Assembly: GCF_030867145.1 (NCBI RefSeq)
Contig: NC_134415.1
Span: 8,286,417 to 8,350,416, forward strand
Length of the DNA: 64,000 nucleotides
DNA from: Opisthocomus hoazin
Taxonomy: Eukaryota > Chordata > Aves > Opisthocomiformes > Opisthocomidae
Reading direction: 5' to 3'
Position 1 is the stretch's first letter. Each line of letters begins with the position of its first letter. Below the pieces are notes generated by a model. That model was not told the DNA's origin. It saw nothing but the letters and a program-made list of their open reading frames with translations, and did no database searches. Positions 11,386-23,100 of this stretch are shown one piece after another. The position numbers were made by a program, and so were the translations under genes.

Positions 11386-11867
11386 CTGGAACATGAAAAA
11401 GACGCGCATTGTTTCAGTAATTCAGACAGCGTGCAGCGCGTGAGCCCTTCCTGTTAAACGTATTTGTGCTTCCTCTGGCTGCGTGCGCAGTAACAACTTC
11501 ATTTTTGTTACAGGTCAAGCTAGCCCCTTGCGCTCAAGGGAGTCTCACTGCACATCTTGCACAGCCTGGATATGCACCCTGCTCAGGCTTCCTCAGCTCA
11601 TAAATACATCCAAAGGAATTAGAGACTATTAGCATCTTCCTCCCTCCTAAAATGTAAGAAAAGCAACCTAAGATAACGAATTACTAGTACACCAGGCACA
11701 TAACTCTTTTTCAATTTTCAAGAGAACTTGCATACACACAAAGGTGATTACAGAAGTCAAAGAAACACAAAATTAAGAAACGAATATAGTCACACATGTA
11801 ACAACCAACACTTAAAAATTACGTTTGCCTTGAAAAATAAAGGATGAAATTCACAAGAGGAACCTAC

Positions 11868-11911
11868 TTTATTGCTGCTAACTTTTTGGACGAAGTATCT
11901 TCTGCCGGAAC
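11868..11911 (-). pseudogene. RBM34: RBM34 RRM1 segment VPAEDTSSKKLAAIK
   Basis: Forty-four nt between TCTTAAAG and GTAGGT, aligning to human IPAEGTLSKKLAAIK. The preceding RRM1 segment (about 20 residues) was not found between 11912 and 12502. Confidence 0.8.
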
Positions 11912-12502
11912 CTTTAAGATACAAAGGGCTTTGGTTAAGTGGGCCTAGTGCCAATTTACCTCAAATATTTGCTCTTGAAGACAAAGAGGAATTCAAACAG
12001 GTACCATTCCCACCCACAGCCATGTAGCCAGTACAGTGAGCAGATGAGGGAAGCGGCTGTTCCTAGAGATGATCTAGAAATGCCTGAGAATTAGACAGCT
12101 TGCTTTGCTTCATCCACTGCGTTTCTTGAGTTCCAGGACTGCTATCTTCAACTACTGTACAGAGTACACTGATTTACAATCAATGTGTCTTTGCTACTAT
12201 GATTCAAAACCAGGTAATACCTTAGCTAAATGAGTAACAATAAAGGCATTTTTCTTGCGGAGAAAATGCAGCTCTGATACTATCAACTGCTGCTACAGGA
12301 AGAGTAAAATGAGACGAAAGGAAAGATGCTGTAAAGAGCCCAACTCCAGTAAAACCAAAGAGGCTGCCTCTGACGGTTTCTGATAACAAGCATTATTTCC
12401 TACCCTCCCAAAACGTAATTTTAGTCACAAATACATGTGACTTCTCAGCTGGAAGCATCCCCATCTTTTCATTCCTTTAGCTGACGGAACCCACTCACAT
12501 AC

Positions 12503-12722
12503 CTGAATGGTGCAGCTGACCGGCAGGTTTCCAACAAACACCATTCTCCTGTTCACCGTTTCGTCATCCACCCTCTTCTCCTTTTGCTGTTTTACACTAG
12601 TGCCAGTATCTGAATCAACAACGCTTTTGGTGATGGCATGAGATGCCCTTTTTTTTTAACTTGCTTTGTTTTGAATCGGTTTTTGCTCCTCCTCTTCATC
12701 TGCCCGCTCCAAAGCGCTCTCT
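12503..12722 (-). pseudogene. RBM34: RBM34 exon 3 with in-frame stop
   Basis: This 220-nt segment encodes ESALERADEEEEQKPIQNKA, S, stop, KKRASHAITKSVVDSDTG, then MVFVGNLPVSCTIQ, which is RNP2 of RRM1. TAA at 12658-12656 precedes a run of A, so a single substitution (AAA to TAA) is the simplest lesion. The frame is open on both sides. Confidence 0.85.
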
Positions 12723-13489
12723 CTTACCACAAAAAGACAAGCAAATTATGGGAAAAAACCACAGTTTCTGAGGTCAGAGAACCAAAGCCTCCAAGATAAA
12801 CTTCCAACTTATATTTTAAATTATTATGTTCAATGTAAAATTTCAAACTTGGTATCACTTATTATGCATTAAACATTATCTGCCTATTCTGTAACATGGA
12901 AAACTATTTGCTGTCCTCAGGACACCACATTTGCTATTGAGTAGGAGTAACAAAGAAAGAATTCAGAATAATTTGATATCCTCTAAAATTGAAGGGGGCG
13001 GGAAATCATCTTTGCGTGCTGGAACTAGGAAGAGATTTAATTCTTCCAGGTACCCAGGGCACTCACAGCAGCCAACCCTTTGGGACCCACCCGCGCACCA
13101 ACAAACCTCCACCTTTCCCGCACCTGCCATAACCGCACGAACGAGAAGCAGACCTGAAGAAGCCTCTGGAAGGCTACGGACGCAAAAACGGCAAACAAAA
13201 GCCTCACAGGCATGGGAGACGCCTACACCACACGGTGCCAGAGAGAGGACAACGTGTCAGCCTCGAGCTACAGCCGATCAAACTTCTCTACCGCAGGTCT
13301 GCTGGAGAGCCAACTACAGCCAGAAAGCATCGCCCTGCGCCTCAGAGAACAACTCCCCCAGTGCTACAGCCTGCGACCCGCCGGCTCGCCAACCCACTGG
13401 GCACCCGCGCTTCACGGACCCGCGGCTTCAAGAGGTTGGACGTATTGACTGCTTCCTGGGGCAAACTACGGAAAATTTTCACAATCCTC

Positions 13490-14005
13490 TCAAAAAGCAA
13501 TATTGCATTCAGTTTTGGGCCCCTCACCACAAGAAGTACATTGAGGGGCTGGAGCGTGTCCAGAGAAGGGCAGCGAGGCTGGGGAGGGGTCTGGAGAACA
13601 AGTCTGGTGAGGAGCGGCTGAGGGAGCTGGGGCTGTTCAGTCTGAAGGAGGCTGAGGGGAGACCCTATCGCTCTCTACAGCTACCTGAAAGGAGGGTGTG
13701 GTGAGGTGGGGGTTGGTCTCTTCTCCCAGGTAACCAGCGATAGGAGGAGAGGCAATGGCTTCAAGGTGTGTCAGGGGAGGTTTAGATGGGACATTAGGAA
13801 AAATGTCTTTACTGAAAGAGTGGTCAGGCATTGGACCAGGCTGCCCAGGGCAGTGGTGGAGTCACCATCCCTGGAGGGGTTCAAAAACCGTGCGGGTGGC
13901 ACTTTGGGACATGGTTTAGCACACATGGTGGGGTTGGGTGGATGGTTGGACTTGATGGTCTTAGAGGTCTTTTCCAACCTTAGTGATGATTCTGTCATTA
14001 TTAAA
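13490..14005 (+). mobile_element. CR1 LINE 3' fragment, antisense in RBM34 intron
   Basis: The plus strand encodes [40 protein letters not shown] and [13 protein letters not shown], the CR1 ORF2 C-terminus. It ends with GATGGTCTTAGAGG and TGATTCTGTCATT, a CR1 3' terminus. It is 5'-truncated near 13490. Confidence 0.92.
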
Positions 14006-14117
14006 CACAAGGTTCAAGGTGAACAGGAGAACAGCACTGCACTGTTTTCCCGAACTCGTGACGCTGTGACTGATCTAGATGCAGGGGTTTTTAATCTTAC
14101 CTTAAACAGGTACCCAC

Positions 14118-14251
14118 CTGTTCACCAGTCCTTTCTCTGCTTTTGAAAGCTCCGTCTTTCTGGCCTTCTTTGCTTTTACAGGCGGCTCTCGCGTGACAGA
14201 TGCGCTCTGCTCTTCTGACGCTTTCTGCACTTCTTCTGTGCGCTTTCTTTT
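14118..14251 (-). pseudogene. RBM34: RBM34 exon 2
   Basis: This 134-nt segment encodes [40 protein letters not shown] and GLVN, matching the basic N-terminal linker of RBM34. The acceptor (AAAATAAG) has a poor pyrimidine tract. The donor is GTGGGT. Confidence 0.75.
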
Positions 14252-14279
14252 CTTATTTTCATTTAAAAAAAACCCAAAA

Positions 14280-14690
14280 CTCAGGCACGGACCGCAGGCG
14301 GGAGGGAGGGAGGGAGGCGGGGCGCGGCGCCGCACTCACCCCCGCCACGGCCACCAGCAGCGGCGGGGCGTCGGCGCTGAAGAGGCGGGCGAGCGGCGCG
14401 GCGGGCGGCCCGCCCGGGCAGAGGCTCTCCGCCACCTGCCCCACCGCGTAGCCCTCCGCCGCGCAGCCTCCCGCCGCCACCGGGCCCCGCCGCCCCGCGC
14501 CCCGCCGCCCGGGCCTCATGGCAGCCTGAGGGGAGCGGGCGCGCGGCGCGTCACTTCCGGCGCGCCCGAGCAGCGGCGATGGCGGCCGCCCGGCCTGTGC
14601 TGGGGGGAATGGCGTGGTGCGGGGCTTCGTGTGTTCCCCGGGGCCGCGGCTCCGCTCCGTCCTGCCGGGCTGCTCCTGCCCGAAACGACT
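14280..14690 (-). promoter_or_regulatory. CpG island at RBM34 exon 1
   Basis: Dense CG dinucleotides and very high GC on both sides of the RBM34 start codon, in otherwise AT-rich DNA. It probably contains the RBM34 promoter. No TATA box was seen, which is usual for such promoters. It stops abruptly at the CR1 fragment near 14690. Confidence 0.7.
14340..14519 (-). pseudogene. RBM34: RBM34 exon 1
   Basis: ATG at 14519-14517, 60 codons, donor GTGAGT. It encodes GYAVGQVAESLCPGGPPAAP then LARLFSAD, aligning to the human YRLGQVASSLF...GRLASLFSS segment. The exon is GC-rich and sits in a CpG island. It shows no damage by itself. Confidence 0.8.
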
Positions 14691-14880
14691 TCAGGCTGCA
14701 CCCTAGGATCCCATTGGCCTTCTTGGCAGCCAGGGCACACTGCTGGCTCATGGTCAACCTGTCATCCACCAGCACACCCAGGTCCCTCTCCTGTACTGGT
14801 CCATTGTGCTGTTCCTCCCCAGGTGCAGGACCCTGCCCTTGCCCTCCTCACGCAGGGCCCGCAGGCAGAAGGCATCCTTG
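14690..14880 (-). mobile_element. CR1 LINE internal fragment beside RBM34 promoter
   Basis: The plus strand holds CCTAGGATCCCATTGGCCTT, TTGGCAGCCAGGGCACACTG and CCTCCCCAGGTGCAGGACCC, matching the internal part of the CR1 at 17080-17250. It starts only about 170 bp upstream of the RBM34 start codon. Both ends are truncated. Confidence 0.85.
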
Positions 14881-16498
14881 TGAAGCAACTCACCTTGAGA
14901 CAAACCCAGAAAGGGATCGGAAAACGCAAAGAGCACCCACAACGGAATGGTTTCTGCCACTTGTTGGTCTGAAATAGATTTGGTGCTCGTGACTGGGCTG
15001 GAGGAAGAGGACAGAGCCACAGGCAGTTGAGCAGCCATTGCCTGAGCAGCCTTACAAAGCTACCGGAGCACCGGAGATCAGCCCAAAGCATCACTGGGGC
15101 AGCCCGTTTCCTTCTGGATTGCTTCCTCTGTCCCCGGGATCCGCAGCAGTCTCTTAAAGCACATCAGGGTTTTCCTGATGAAAAGCCCCGGACGCCGGGC
15201 CCTTCCCGGGGCTGCAGCCCAGGGGCAGCAGGAGCGGGAAGCAGCCCTACCTCGGCCCCCAGCTTCGCTCTGTAGCCAGCGGAGGTACGAGCTGTGGCTC
15301 AGCGTGCTGCTGCAGGCACGCTACAGGACCCAGCTAGAAGAGACCCTTCCTTAGGTTAATTCCCAAACAGAGCATTTTCCAACCCAGGACACAGTGCAGC
15401 TGATGCATGAAGAAGTCTGATCTGTTACCAGCTCTCTGAAATTAGGCAGCTAATTGGGATTTCCTTTTAGACCTGCCTGTCCGGAATGTAATTTTAAATG
15501 CTAGATGATGTGGTAATAATTAGAAAGGCGTAGAAGATTGCCAGGCACTTAAAGGCTCAAGCAAATCCGAACCGCTCTTCTGTTGGAACATTTTATGCAG
15601 TTTTTGAATTGCCAGCATTAGCAGTTTTGTTGGCAGCAACGTCCAACTGAAGGCAAAACACGTAATCCAGCTACGGGTAAAGGTAAAGCGTGAGCCTTGA
15701 CGCATGCACCAGGCGTCCCCCGGCTGCCTTCCGGCTGCCAGGAGAGGTAGGGACCCTCCTCGCTGGGGTCAGCCCAGGAGAACACATCAACACTCCTTGT
15801 ACTGGCCTTCACGATCCACCTTCACACAACAGAGCAGTTTTGTGGGTGACAGCTGGGGCAGAACAGGCCGAGCCATCACAATACATCAACATCGCATTGC
15901 ACAAGCGTTCAGCTGGCTGATTTCAGGGACTCGTAACGGCCAGACAAAAGGCATGGAGCCTCGGGGAACTCTGCCAGAGAGTGAGTTTGAGCCCTGTGGC
16001 GACAGGAAAATTTCACGGCATGATGGAAACTACACAGTGACAAGTACGTACAAGCATCGGTGGAGGCTGTACGTAAAGGCAGCCGGGAGCAGCACGGCCA
16101 GCCTTCAAGCCCGGCGTGCTTTCTCTCAGCATGAGCTGACAGTCTGCACTCTCAGCTATTCTCAACGTGAGACACACAAAACCCATTCCGTCACTCAGCT
16201 GAGGTGCAAAGGGTGAAGGACGGGGACCTGGTCTCACTTCGCCTCTCAGGTCGTGGTCCGAGCAGGCACGCCGCAGTACGGGCGTAGCCCAGCAGCCCCT
16301 GCTAGTGGGAAGGTTCCTCAGCTGTAAGCAGGGTGTGCAGGCCAAGCAGGGCACACACGCGCCTTTCAAGCTGCGTTACAACACGTAACCTGAAGAGCAG
16401 CTCGGATTTGACCCACTGGAACGCGGGATAAAATTGCCTGGCTAACAGATGGTCACAGGTGCCTCCCTGTGTAACCATTAGGACACCTGGAGAGCACC
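14881..16498. other. Intergenic DNA between ARID4B and RBM34
   Basis: Moderately GC-rich with scattered ORFs that match nothing I recognise. It may include old unrecognised repeats. There is no evidence of a gene. Confidence 0.5.
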
Positions 16499-17560
16499 AC
16501 AGAATCACAGAGTGGTTGGGGTTGGAAGGGACCTCTGTGGGTAACCCAGTCCAACCCCCCTGCCAAAGCAGGGTCACCCAGAGCAGGCTGCACAGGACCG
16601 CGTCCAGGTGGCTCTTGAATATCTCCAGAGAAGGAGACCACAGCCTCCCTGGGCAGCCTGTTCCAGGGCTCCATCACCCTCAGAGGGAAGAAGTTCTTCC
16701 TCATGTTCAGCTGGAACTTCCTCTGCTTCAGTTTGTGCCCGTTGCCCCTTGTTCTGTCGCTGGGCACCACTGAAAAGAGTTTGGCCCCATCCTCCTGACA
16801 CCCACCCTTCAGATATTTGTAAGCGTTTATAAGGTCCCCTCTCAGCCTTCTCTAGGCTGAACAAGCCCAGCTCCCTCAGCCTCTCCTCATAGGAGAGATG
16901 CTCCAGCCCCCTCATCATCCTTGTAGCCCTCCGCTGGACTCTCTCCAGTAGCTCCTCATCTTTCTTGACCTGGGGAGCCCAGAACTGGACACAGGACTCC
17001 AGATGGGGCCTCACTAGGGCAGAGTAGAGGGGAAGGAGAATCTCCCTCGCCCTGCTGCCCACACTCCTCCTAATGCATCCCAGGATCCCATTGGCCTTCT
17101 TGGCAGCCAGGGCACACTACTGGCTCATGGTTAACCTGTCGCCCACCAGGACACCCAGGTCCCTCTCCACAGAGCTGCTCTCCAGCAGGTCAGCCCCAAG
17201 CCTGTACTGGTGCATGGGCTTGTTCCTCCCCAGGTGCAGGACCCTGCACTTGCCCTTGTTGAACCTCATCAGGTTCCTCTCTGCCCAACTCTCCAGCCTG
17301 TCCAGGTCTCGCTGAATGGCAGCACAGCCTTCTGGTGTATCCACCACTCCTCCCAGTTTGGTGTCATCAGCAAACTTGCTGAGGGTACATTCTAACTCTT
17401 CATCCAGGTCGTTGATGTAGAAGTTGAAACAAGACTGGGCCCAGTACTGACCCCAGGGGGACACCACTAGTTACCGGCTTCCAACTAGACTCAGCGCCGC
17501 TGATGACAGCCCTCTGAGCTCTGCCATTTAGCCAGCTCTCAATCCACCATGTACAGACAC
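16499..17560 (-). mobile_element. CR1 LINE fragment, about 1.06 kb, C-terminal half of ORF2
   Basis: The minus strand encodes degraded reverse transcriptase: [30 protein letters not shown], the FADDTKLGG active-site region, GVLVGDRLTMSQ, then [17 protein letters not shown] and [10 protein letters not shown]. The 3' end on the plus strand is AGAATCACAGAGTGGTTGGG. A frameshift near 17440-17467 splits the RT. It is 5'-truncated, as most avian CR1 copies are. It lies between the ARID4B 3' end and RBM34. Confidence 0.93.
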
Positions 17561-18549
17561 ACTTCACAGAAGAGGTGCAATAAAACCCACACAGAACAGA
17601 TCTTTGACTAGTCATTAAACTGCAGGAGAAGTACAACAAAAATTAAAAAACGTCTGTATTAACAGTGAAAGTCCTATGTATGCAAAAACTCAGCTTGGGA
17701 GTGAGGAGGTGACTGATGACCCCGGTGTCAAACAACTGAACAAACAAATCCTCTCACTGAACACGAGAGTCAACAATTGTCACATCAAAGCAAAAACGCT
17801 GGCACTAAAACTGGGAGCTGATCAAGAACCAGTAGCAAGTGGAGGGCTGAATTTGCTCTTGCTTGCCCAGATGTATCTCCCAGTTAAATCCGTACCAGTT
17901 ACGCCTACTGAGGCTGAAAGGCAGAACCAAACTATTGCAACTCTGATTCTGCTGAACTTCAACACATGTAAATATCCTTTGAGTGGCCCCACTGGAATTA
18001 TTAAAATTTCTCCTGTCAGTCTCAGATCAGTGGTAATTAACAACTCAAGTCAATGTTTCCAAAGCTTAGCATCGTTTGCTAGTTACCAGTCTTGTCCGTG
18101 GTCTATCATTTTGCAGGTATAGGAGTGTTTTAGTCAACTGAACTACAGCCAGACATGATGTAAACAGGTAACACTGAAAGTTTTATTCCATCTCACTTCC
18201 GCTGAGTCTGAACTTGAGGCAGTCGGTATTAGAAGTCAGCAAGTATCTTCGGGAGCTTGCTTTTGCATTTTCAAACTATCTGAATTAACGCGAATCAAAA
18301 TTCATCTCCTTTTTCTCAACCGGCGCCGCCTTAAAGATCTCAACTGGCCAACTTTTCCCCTTCTGCTGAAAAAGAGGATGAATTAGAGTTAATCACCAAG
18401 AGGAAAATCAGGCCAGCGTACCTGCTCTAGCTCATCTTTATATGCCTACTGCACCGTACCAAAGAGCGTTTGCTAAACTGATTCTGCAGCCTGACGTCAT
18501 TTTAATGAACACGCTATGGTTGCTTAATTAAACTGTTAGAAACAAAATC
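17561..18549. other. Intergenic DNA downstream of ARID4B
   Basis: AT-rich, nothing recognisable. An AATAAA on the minus strand near 18187 could be an alternative ARID4B poly(A) signal. Confidence 0.5.
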
Positions 18550-20198
18550 AGGGATTCACAAACTATGGCATTTTATTTCAGAGGCCTTTGCTTACATTTG
18601 TACAATATATTACATAATTCTCCATTTTCTGCAGAACCTAATATATATTTTATAGCTTTTTTCTATAAGCTTTTCCTTCAATGTTTGTCAACAAATTTTT
18701 ACAGTCCTGTACAATTCTGAATACTTTGAAACCATTTTCAATAAAATCAGTTAACCTTAAGCACACACTACGAAGACTGAAAATGCTTTTCTTAGAAAAG
18801 TCAAATGTAAAGGATTCTGACACTCTAGCATCTACAAACAAAATGCTTTGAATTCTTACATGTTGTATTGCCAGAAAACAAAGAAAAACATGCCAGCCCC
18901 TATTTCCCCAGGCAAAAGAAGTACACAGAACTACAATTAAAACAGTAAAACAATCTGTACAATAAAGTACTGTGTATTAACAGTGCCAGGTATTAAATAG
19001 CTCGAATGAACACTTCCGCAATATACAAATGTCTTACAAAGGTATATAATTAACAGGAGAGAGCTCGGATCCATACAACATAAAATCAGTACAAGTGAAA
19101 ACAGTTGGAAGTTGGTTTTGGAATTTGTACAAGGCATTTAAAAAATTAAATGTCTACCACTCAGCTAGCTATTTATTTTAAAAACAACTACCCTTTTGTG
19201 GCAGTGTTCATATCAGCAACCACAAATTATAACCTCACACCTTAGTCCATCTTGAAGTCCCCTCTTTGAAGCTCGTAATAAAATAAGCATTACAAATGAA
19301 ATATTTGTTGCTTTAAGGGAAAAGAAACATTTACAAGAAAACACAAAAATATAACTGTTATAATCCATTATGAATAAATATACACTTTAAACTGGCTAAA
19401 TACAATCTTTATACATTAAGATTTAATACAGTTTGTTAGCCATTTTCTTTTTCATAATGTATTTTATCAAAATTAAAAAAAAAATACTGTTTTATAGAAA
19501 AATGGCAAAGTACAGTAGTTTCATTCCAATTAATGGGTTCTTTAAACCCAGAGTAACCTATTTAAGCCTAATTCAAACCTGTAAACATTAGTCAGTCGTC
19601 TTTTGTTTTTTTAAAGGAATCCTCGTATTTGGTTATCAGGACTGATGTCAAACATCCCACTAACTGCAGGTTTTGAATTGAATACATGTGCTTGACGTAT
19701 ACAATTAAAGCCACTATGAGGTGACTTAGCAGTTAAAAAACAATTAGCTTGTACAAATGAAAATAGGTTCAATATTTGTCATAAATAAATGGAAAAATAT
19801 CAAATGTTCCAGCTTTAACAAAATACCAGGGAATACAGTAAGCCCTACCACATGTATTTCGACCAGCCCAACAACCACACGCTTATCGTGCTGTCCCCGC
19901 AGCAGGGAGCAGCCTCCGTTTGCCACAGTGGAAGGCCTCCGAGTCACCAGACTTACAATTCCCAGACAAGTTGGAAACAATTATTGCTTGAGGAAAAGCA
20001 GTTTGTTGTACTTTTTCTTCATAAAAGTGCACTTAAGTGCAAAGTTAGCTTGTCAAGAAACAACTTTAAATACAAAATAGTGCTTGTCTGAATTTTGTGC
20101 CACTGTGCAGTATAAAAATAAAAGAAAAAAAAGAAAAGAAAAACAAAGAGTGGCCCTCAGCAGCCATTAAGTGCAAAGTGCTTTGGCAAGTCCTGCTG
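18550..20198 (-). other. ARID4B: ARID4B 3' UTR with poly(A) signal
   Basis: This AT-rich sequence follows the stop codon with no long ORF. On the minus strand AATAAA lies at 18577-18572, followed by a GT-rich stretch (TTTGTGAATCCCTGATTTTG) as expected downstream of a cleavage site, so I place the end near 18550. A further AATAAA near 18187-18182 could serve a longer form. The end is inferred. Confidence 0.65.
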
Positions 20199-23100
20199 TC
20201 ACCTGCACTCAACTGACACTCCGTTCTGTGATGAACTTGACATAGATGGTTCTGCTAAAGTTAACATAACGGCAGCCGTAATGGAACTAGAGGAAGGTGA
20301 GGAGGAGGAAGATGATGTAGTAGCAGCACCTGCACAGGAAAAGGAAAACACAGGCTATAAAAATTCGCAAATTGAGCAACAAAAATGTCTTCCCATTCAA
20401 CAACAAGCACCGGTATATAGTGGCTCCAGCAACTAACGCCCAGCAATTCAGAAGAAAAAGCCTCCCTTGCCTGGTTTTTGTGGGAAACCCCCCGAGCGAC
20501 AGCTTTGGCCGTGCCCCTCGCAGCCTGGCTCATGGCCAGCCAGGGACGCAGAGCTCAGCCCTGAGCCCCGAGCGGAGCCACCCGCTCCCTGTCCGTCCTG
20601 GGGGAATCGGCGCAGGGAGGGCCTCGTCCCAGCACCGAGCCCGCACACCCACCCCGCTCCGGCAACCAAGCGGCAACCGCAGCCCCCGTCTGAGGGCTGC
20701 AGCCATCAAGTCTTCTTCCAAGCGGCATTTCAGTCTTTCTTCTGGTACTCAGCGAACTCTTAAATGTGCACATAAGCCAGACATGGAAGAAAATAATCTT
20801 TTTAATGCTGCTAGAAGCAGGCACACTAGAACATTCCCCACAGCAACAGGTAAAGCAGCTTCAGGGAAAGCAGAGATCCAGCTGATGGTCTGCTTAAACT
20901 GATAAAATACATCACTTCTCCTAAGGGGAAAGCACTAAGTAGACACACAAGCAATACTACAGTAAATTATCGTGTAGCTTGAAGAAAAGCTCTAAGTTAT
21001 TAATAACCTTAGATACTTTGTTCACTGCTTAGAAAGGTTTATTTGTCTGTATATTTTTTCTGTATGAAGTAGTTCTGCCTGAACAGAACTACATGGATCA
21101 CACGCTGTTTTAATGTTTTTCCCCTTACGCAGTCACTGGATATCTGAACTGTACCTTCTAAAGATCATCAAAGAACTGCATACAGTGTGTTTTTTTAAAA
21201 AACAAACAAAACCAGACTCCTAATGGCACACTTCTCCCTAAAAATTATCCAATTCTTGTTAACGGGACATGTAAACTACCCCTCCAAAAGCAGAATTCAG
21301 TTCCCAGCACTTACTTTCTCGCTCTTTTTTCTTTAAGCGCTTTCTTCTTCGGTCAATGGAAGCCACCTCAGATTTCAAGGACAGGTAATGTTTCCTGATT
21401 TCCTGCAGTTTTTCTTGGAGAACTGTTATGCGCTCAGCGCTAGTCAAATTTTCCAAGTCAGCTGCAAGTTAAACGATCTCTGTTAATTGCTGTATCGCAT
21501 TATTGTATCTGAATTTCAGTGAAGTGGGAAGTACTCAAATCTTAGTGACGTGCTTCCAGGTGGCAGACAGCAAAGCCACGGAACACAGCAACAGCAGCTG
21601 CTGTTTGTTACCACAAACCTTGTTGTTTTTTATTATTTTTTAAAATATACCACCATAGATACACTTTTTTTTTTTTCGTTAAAAGGAGTCAGAGAGGAAG
21701 AAAATGCATGCAGTCCCCTCCCTATAGGAAGGAAAAGAAAAACAAGTAAAATTAAGACAACTGATGAAAACACAGAGGCCAGAACTAGCTTTGAGCCTGT
21801 TTCTCCCAGTCCTTGCTAGAGCTGGGTTTGGCCTGACACACCAGGAAGGTCGGTCCTGCCCGACTTGTCTCAGCTGTTACAAAACAAGCAGGTTACAACA
21901 GGAACCGAATAGCTGTGAGGCGGTTCTGATCGGGTCCATGGCGTACGGGCCGTAAGGTGTAACTACACAGGACCTCCTCGCTGGTATCCCACGCGGGGCC
22001 GTAAGGTGTAACTACACGGGACCTCCTCGCTGGTATCCCACGCGGGGATGTCAACGGACACGGCCAGCTCAGGAGCTGCCCTTCTGGCTGCTTCCAGTGG
22101 GGGGGAGGTCTCCAGGAGCTCCCAGCAGCATGAACTACCTCAGCTCAGCCCCTTGGCCACAGGTAAGCCACACTGGAGACACTCCATCTGAAGATACTGA
22201 ACAATCATTTAAACTACTGTGGGGCACGGGATGTGCTTCATCAACCTGTAACCAAGGTAGCACCAAAGGACCAAAAGCCACACCTGTATCAGGCTGTGGG
22301 AAGATGAGGAAAGCTCAGAGATGCTGCAAGTGTCCCAGACCTCTGCAACAGCAGGAGGTGTGTGAAACAGCATTCCAAAGCCCAACTTCCACCAAGCAGA
22401 TTTAGCACGTGCAACGTAGCCGAGGTAGAAAGAAAAGACAGAGCAAAAGCTCTTTGAATGTGTCGCACAGGAAATCTGCCCAACGAATCTCAGCTGGCCA
22501 GTAAGTGACAGTAAAGACCTATTACATTCCACAGTCCTCAAGAGCAGCAGAACATAACTGGACTGCGAAGAACTACTAGGAGAAAAATAGTTTTAAAGTA
22601 GAGTAACACTGAGATTTAAGGCTGGAGAAAAAAAAATGCAGGGTCAGATTCTCTCACCGCAGAACAGCTGGCTAAGTGGAGAACTCCCTGGGCATGACAG
22701 AAGTGCTGCTGGCAAAAAAAATTTAAAATTCAGTTGCTGTGTTTCCACAGTGTGCTGTGCCAGCTCTTTCCTGTTCCCACTGTAGGTGAAGAACAGCAGC
22801 CTTCACACAGCCTGGGACAGAGCGCAGAAAAGCGCAGAGCGTAATGTTCTGAGAACTTCAGAGGCTTGCCAGACACTGAGGTCACCTATGAATACTGAAC
22901 GAGATACTACGGATTACTTGAAGAAATAATTTAAATCAGTCACACCACAGGTTCGATTTGACCTCTAAAAGCAAAGAGAAAGCAACTCATGCGATGCTAT
23001 GCATCCACAGTTGGTACTAAGGACAATTTATTGCTGACTAGACAATTAAATACCCAGACGCTCTAAGAGAGAGGGCTAAAAATAGCAAGATTTTGTTTCT

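Larger units (their letters stand above)
10915..14519 (-). pseudogene. RBM34: RBM34 5' half, degenerate and truncated
   Basis: RBM34 is a nucleolar RNA-binding protein with two RRMs, a close neighbour of ARID4B in vertebrates (family knowledge). Recognised parts: exon 1 (14519-14340), exon 2 (14251-14118), exon 3 (12722-12503, start of RRM1), and segments at 11911-11868, 11385-11302, 11124-11057 and 10957-10915 (start of RRM2, KRSVFLGNLSY). Lesions: in-frame TAA at 12658-12656; no exon for the KLKSFFKEYGQIESVRFRS part of RRM1; no AG acceptor before the NGTEISSGF segment; no RRM2 body or C-terminus before the duplicated ARID4B block begins near 9700. Other splice sites are intact, suggesting recent loss of function. 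An intact copy may lie left of the window. Confidence 0.8.

Noticed and set aside
12931-13704. 257-codon plus-strand ORF
   Set aside because: The second half is CR1 ORF2 sequence and the first half has no recognisable similarity, so it is a chance fusion.
14193-14972. 259-codon plus-strand ORF across the CpG island
   Set aside because: It runs antisense through RBM34 exons 1 and 2 and a CR1 fragment. Its Arg/Ala/Pro-rich composition follows GC content.
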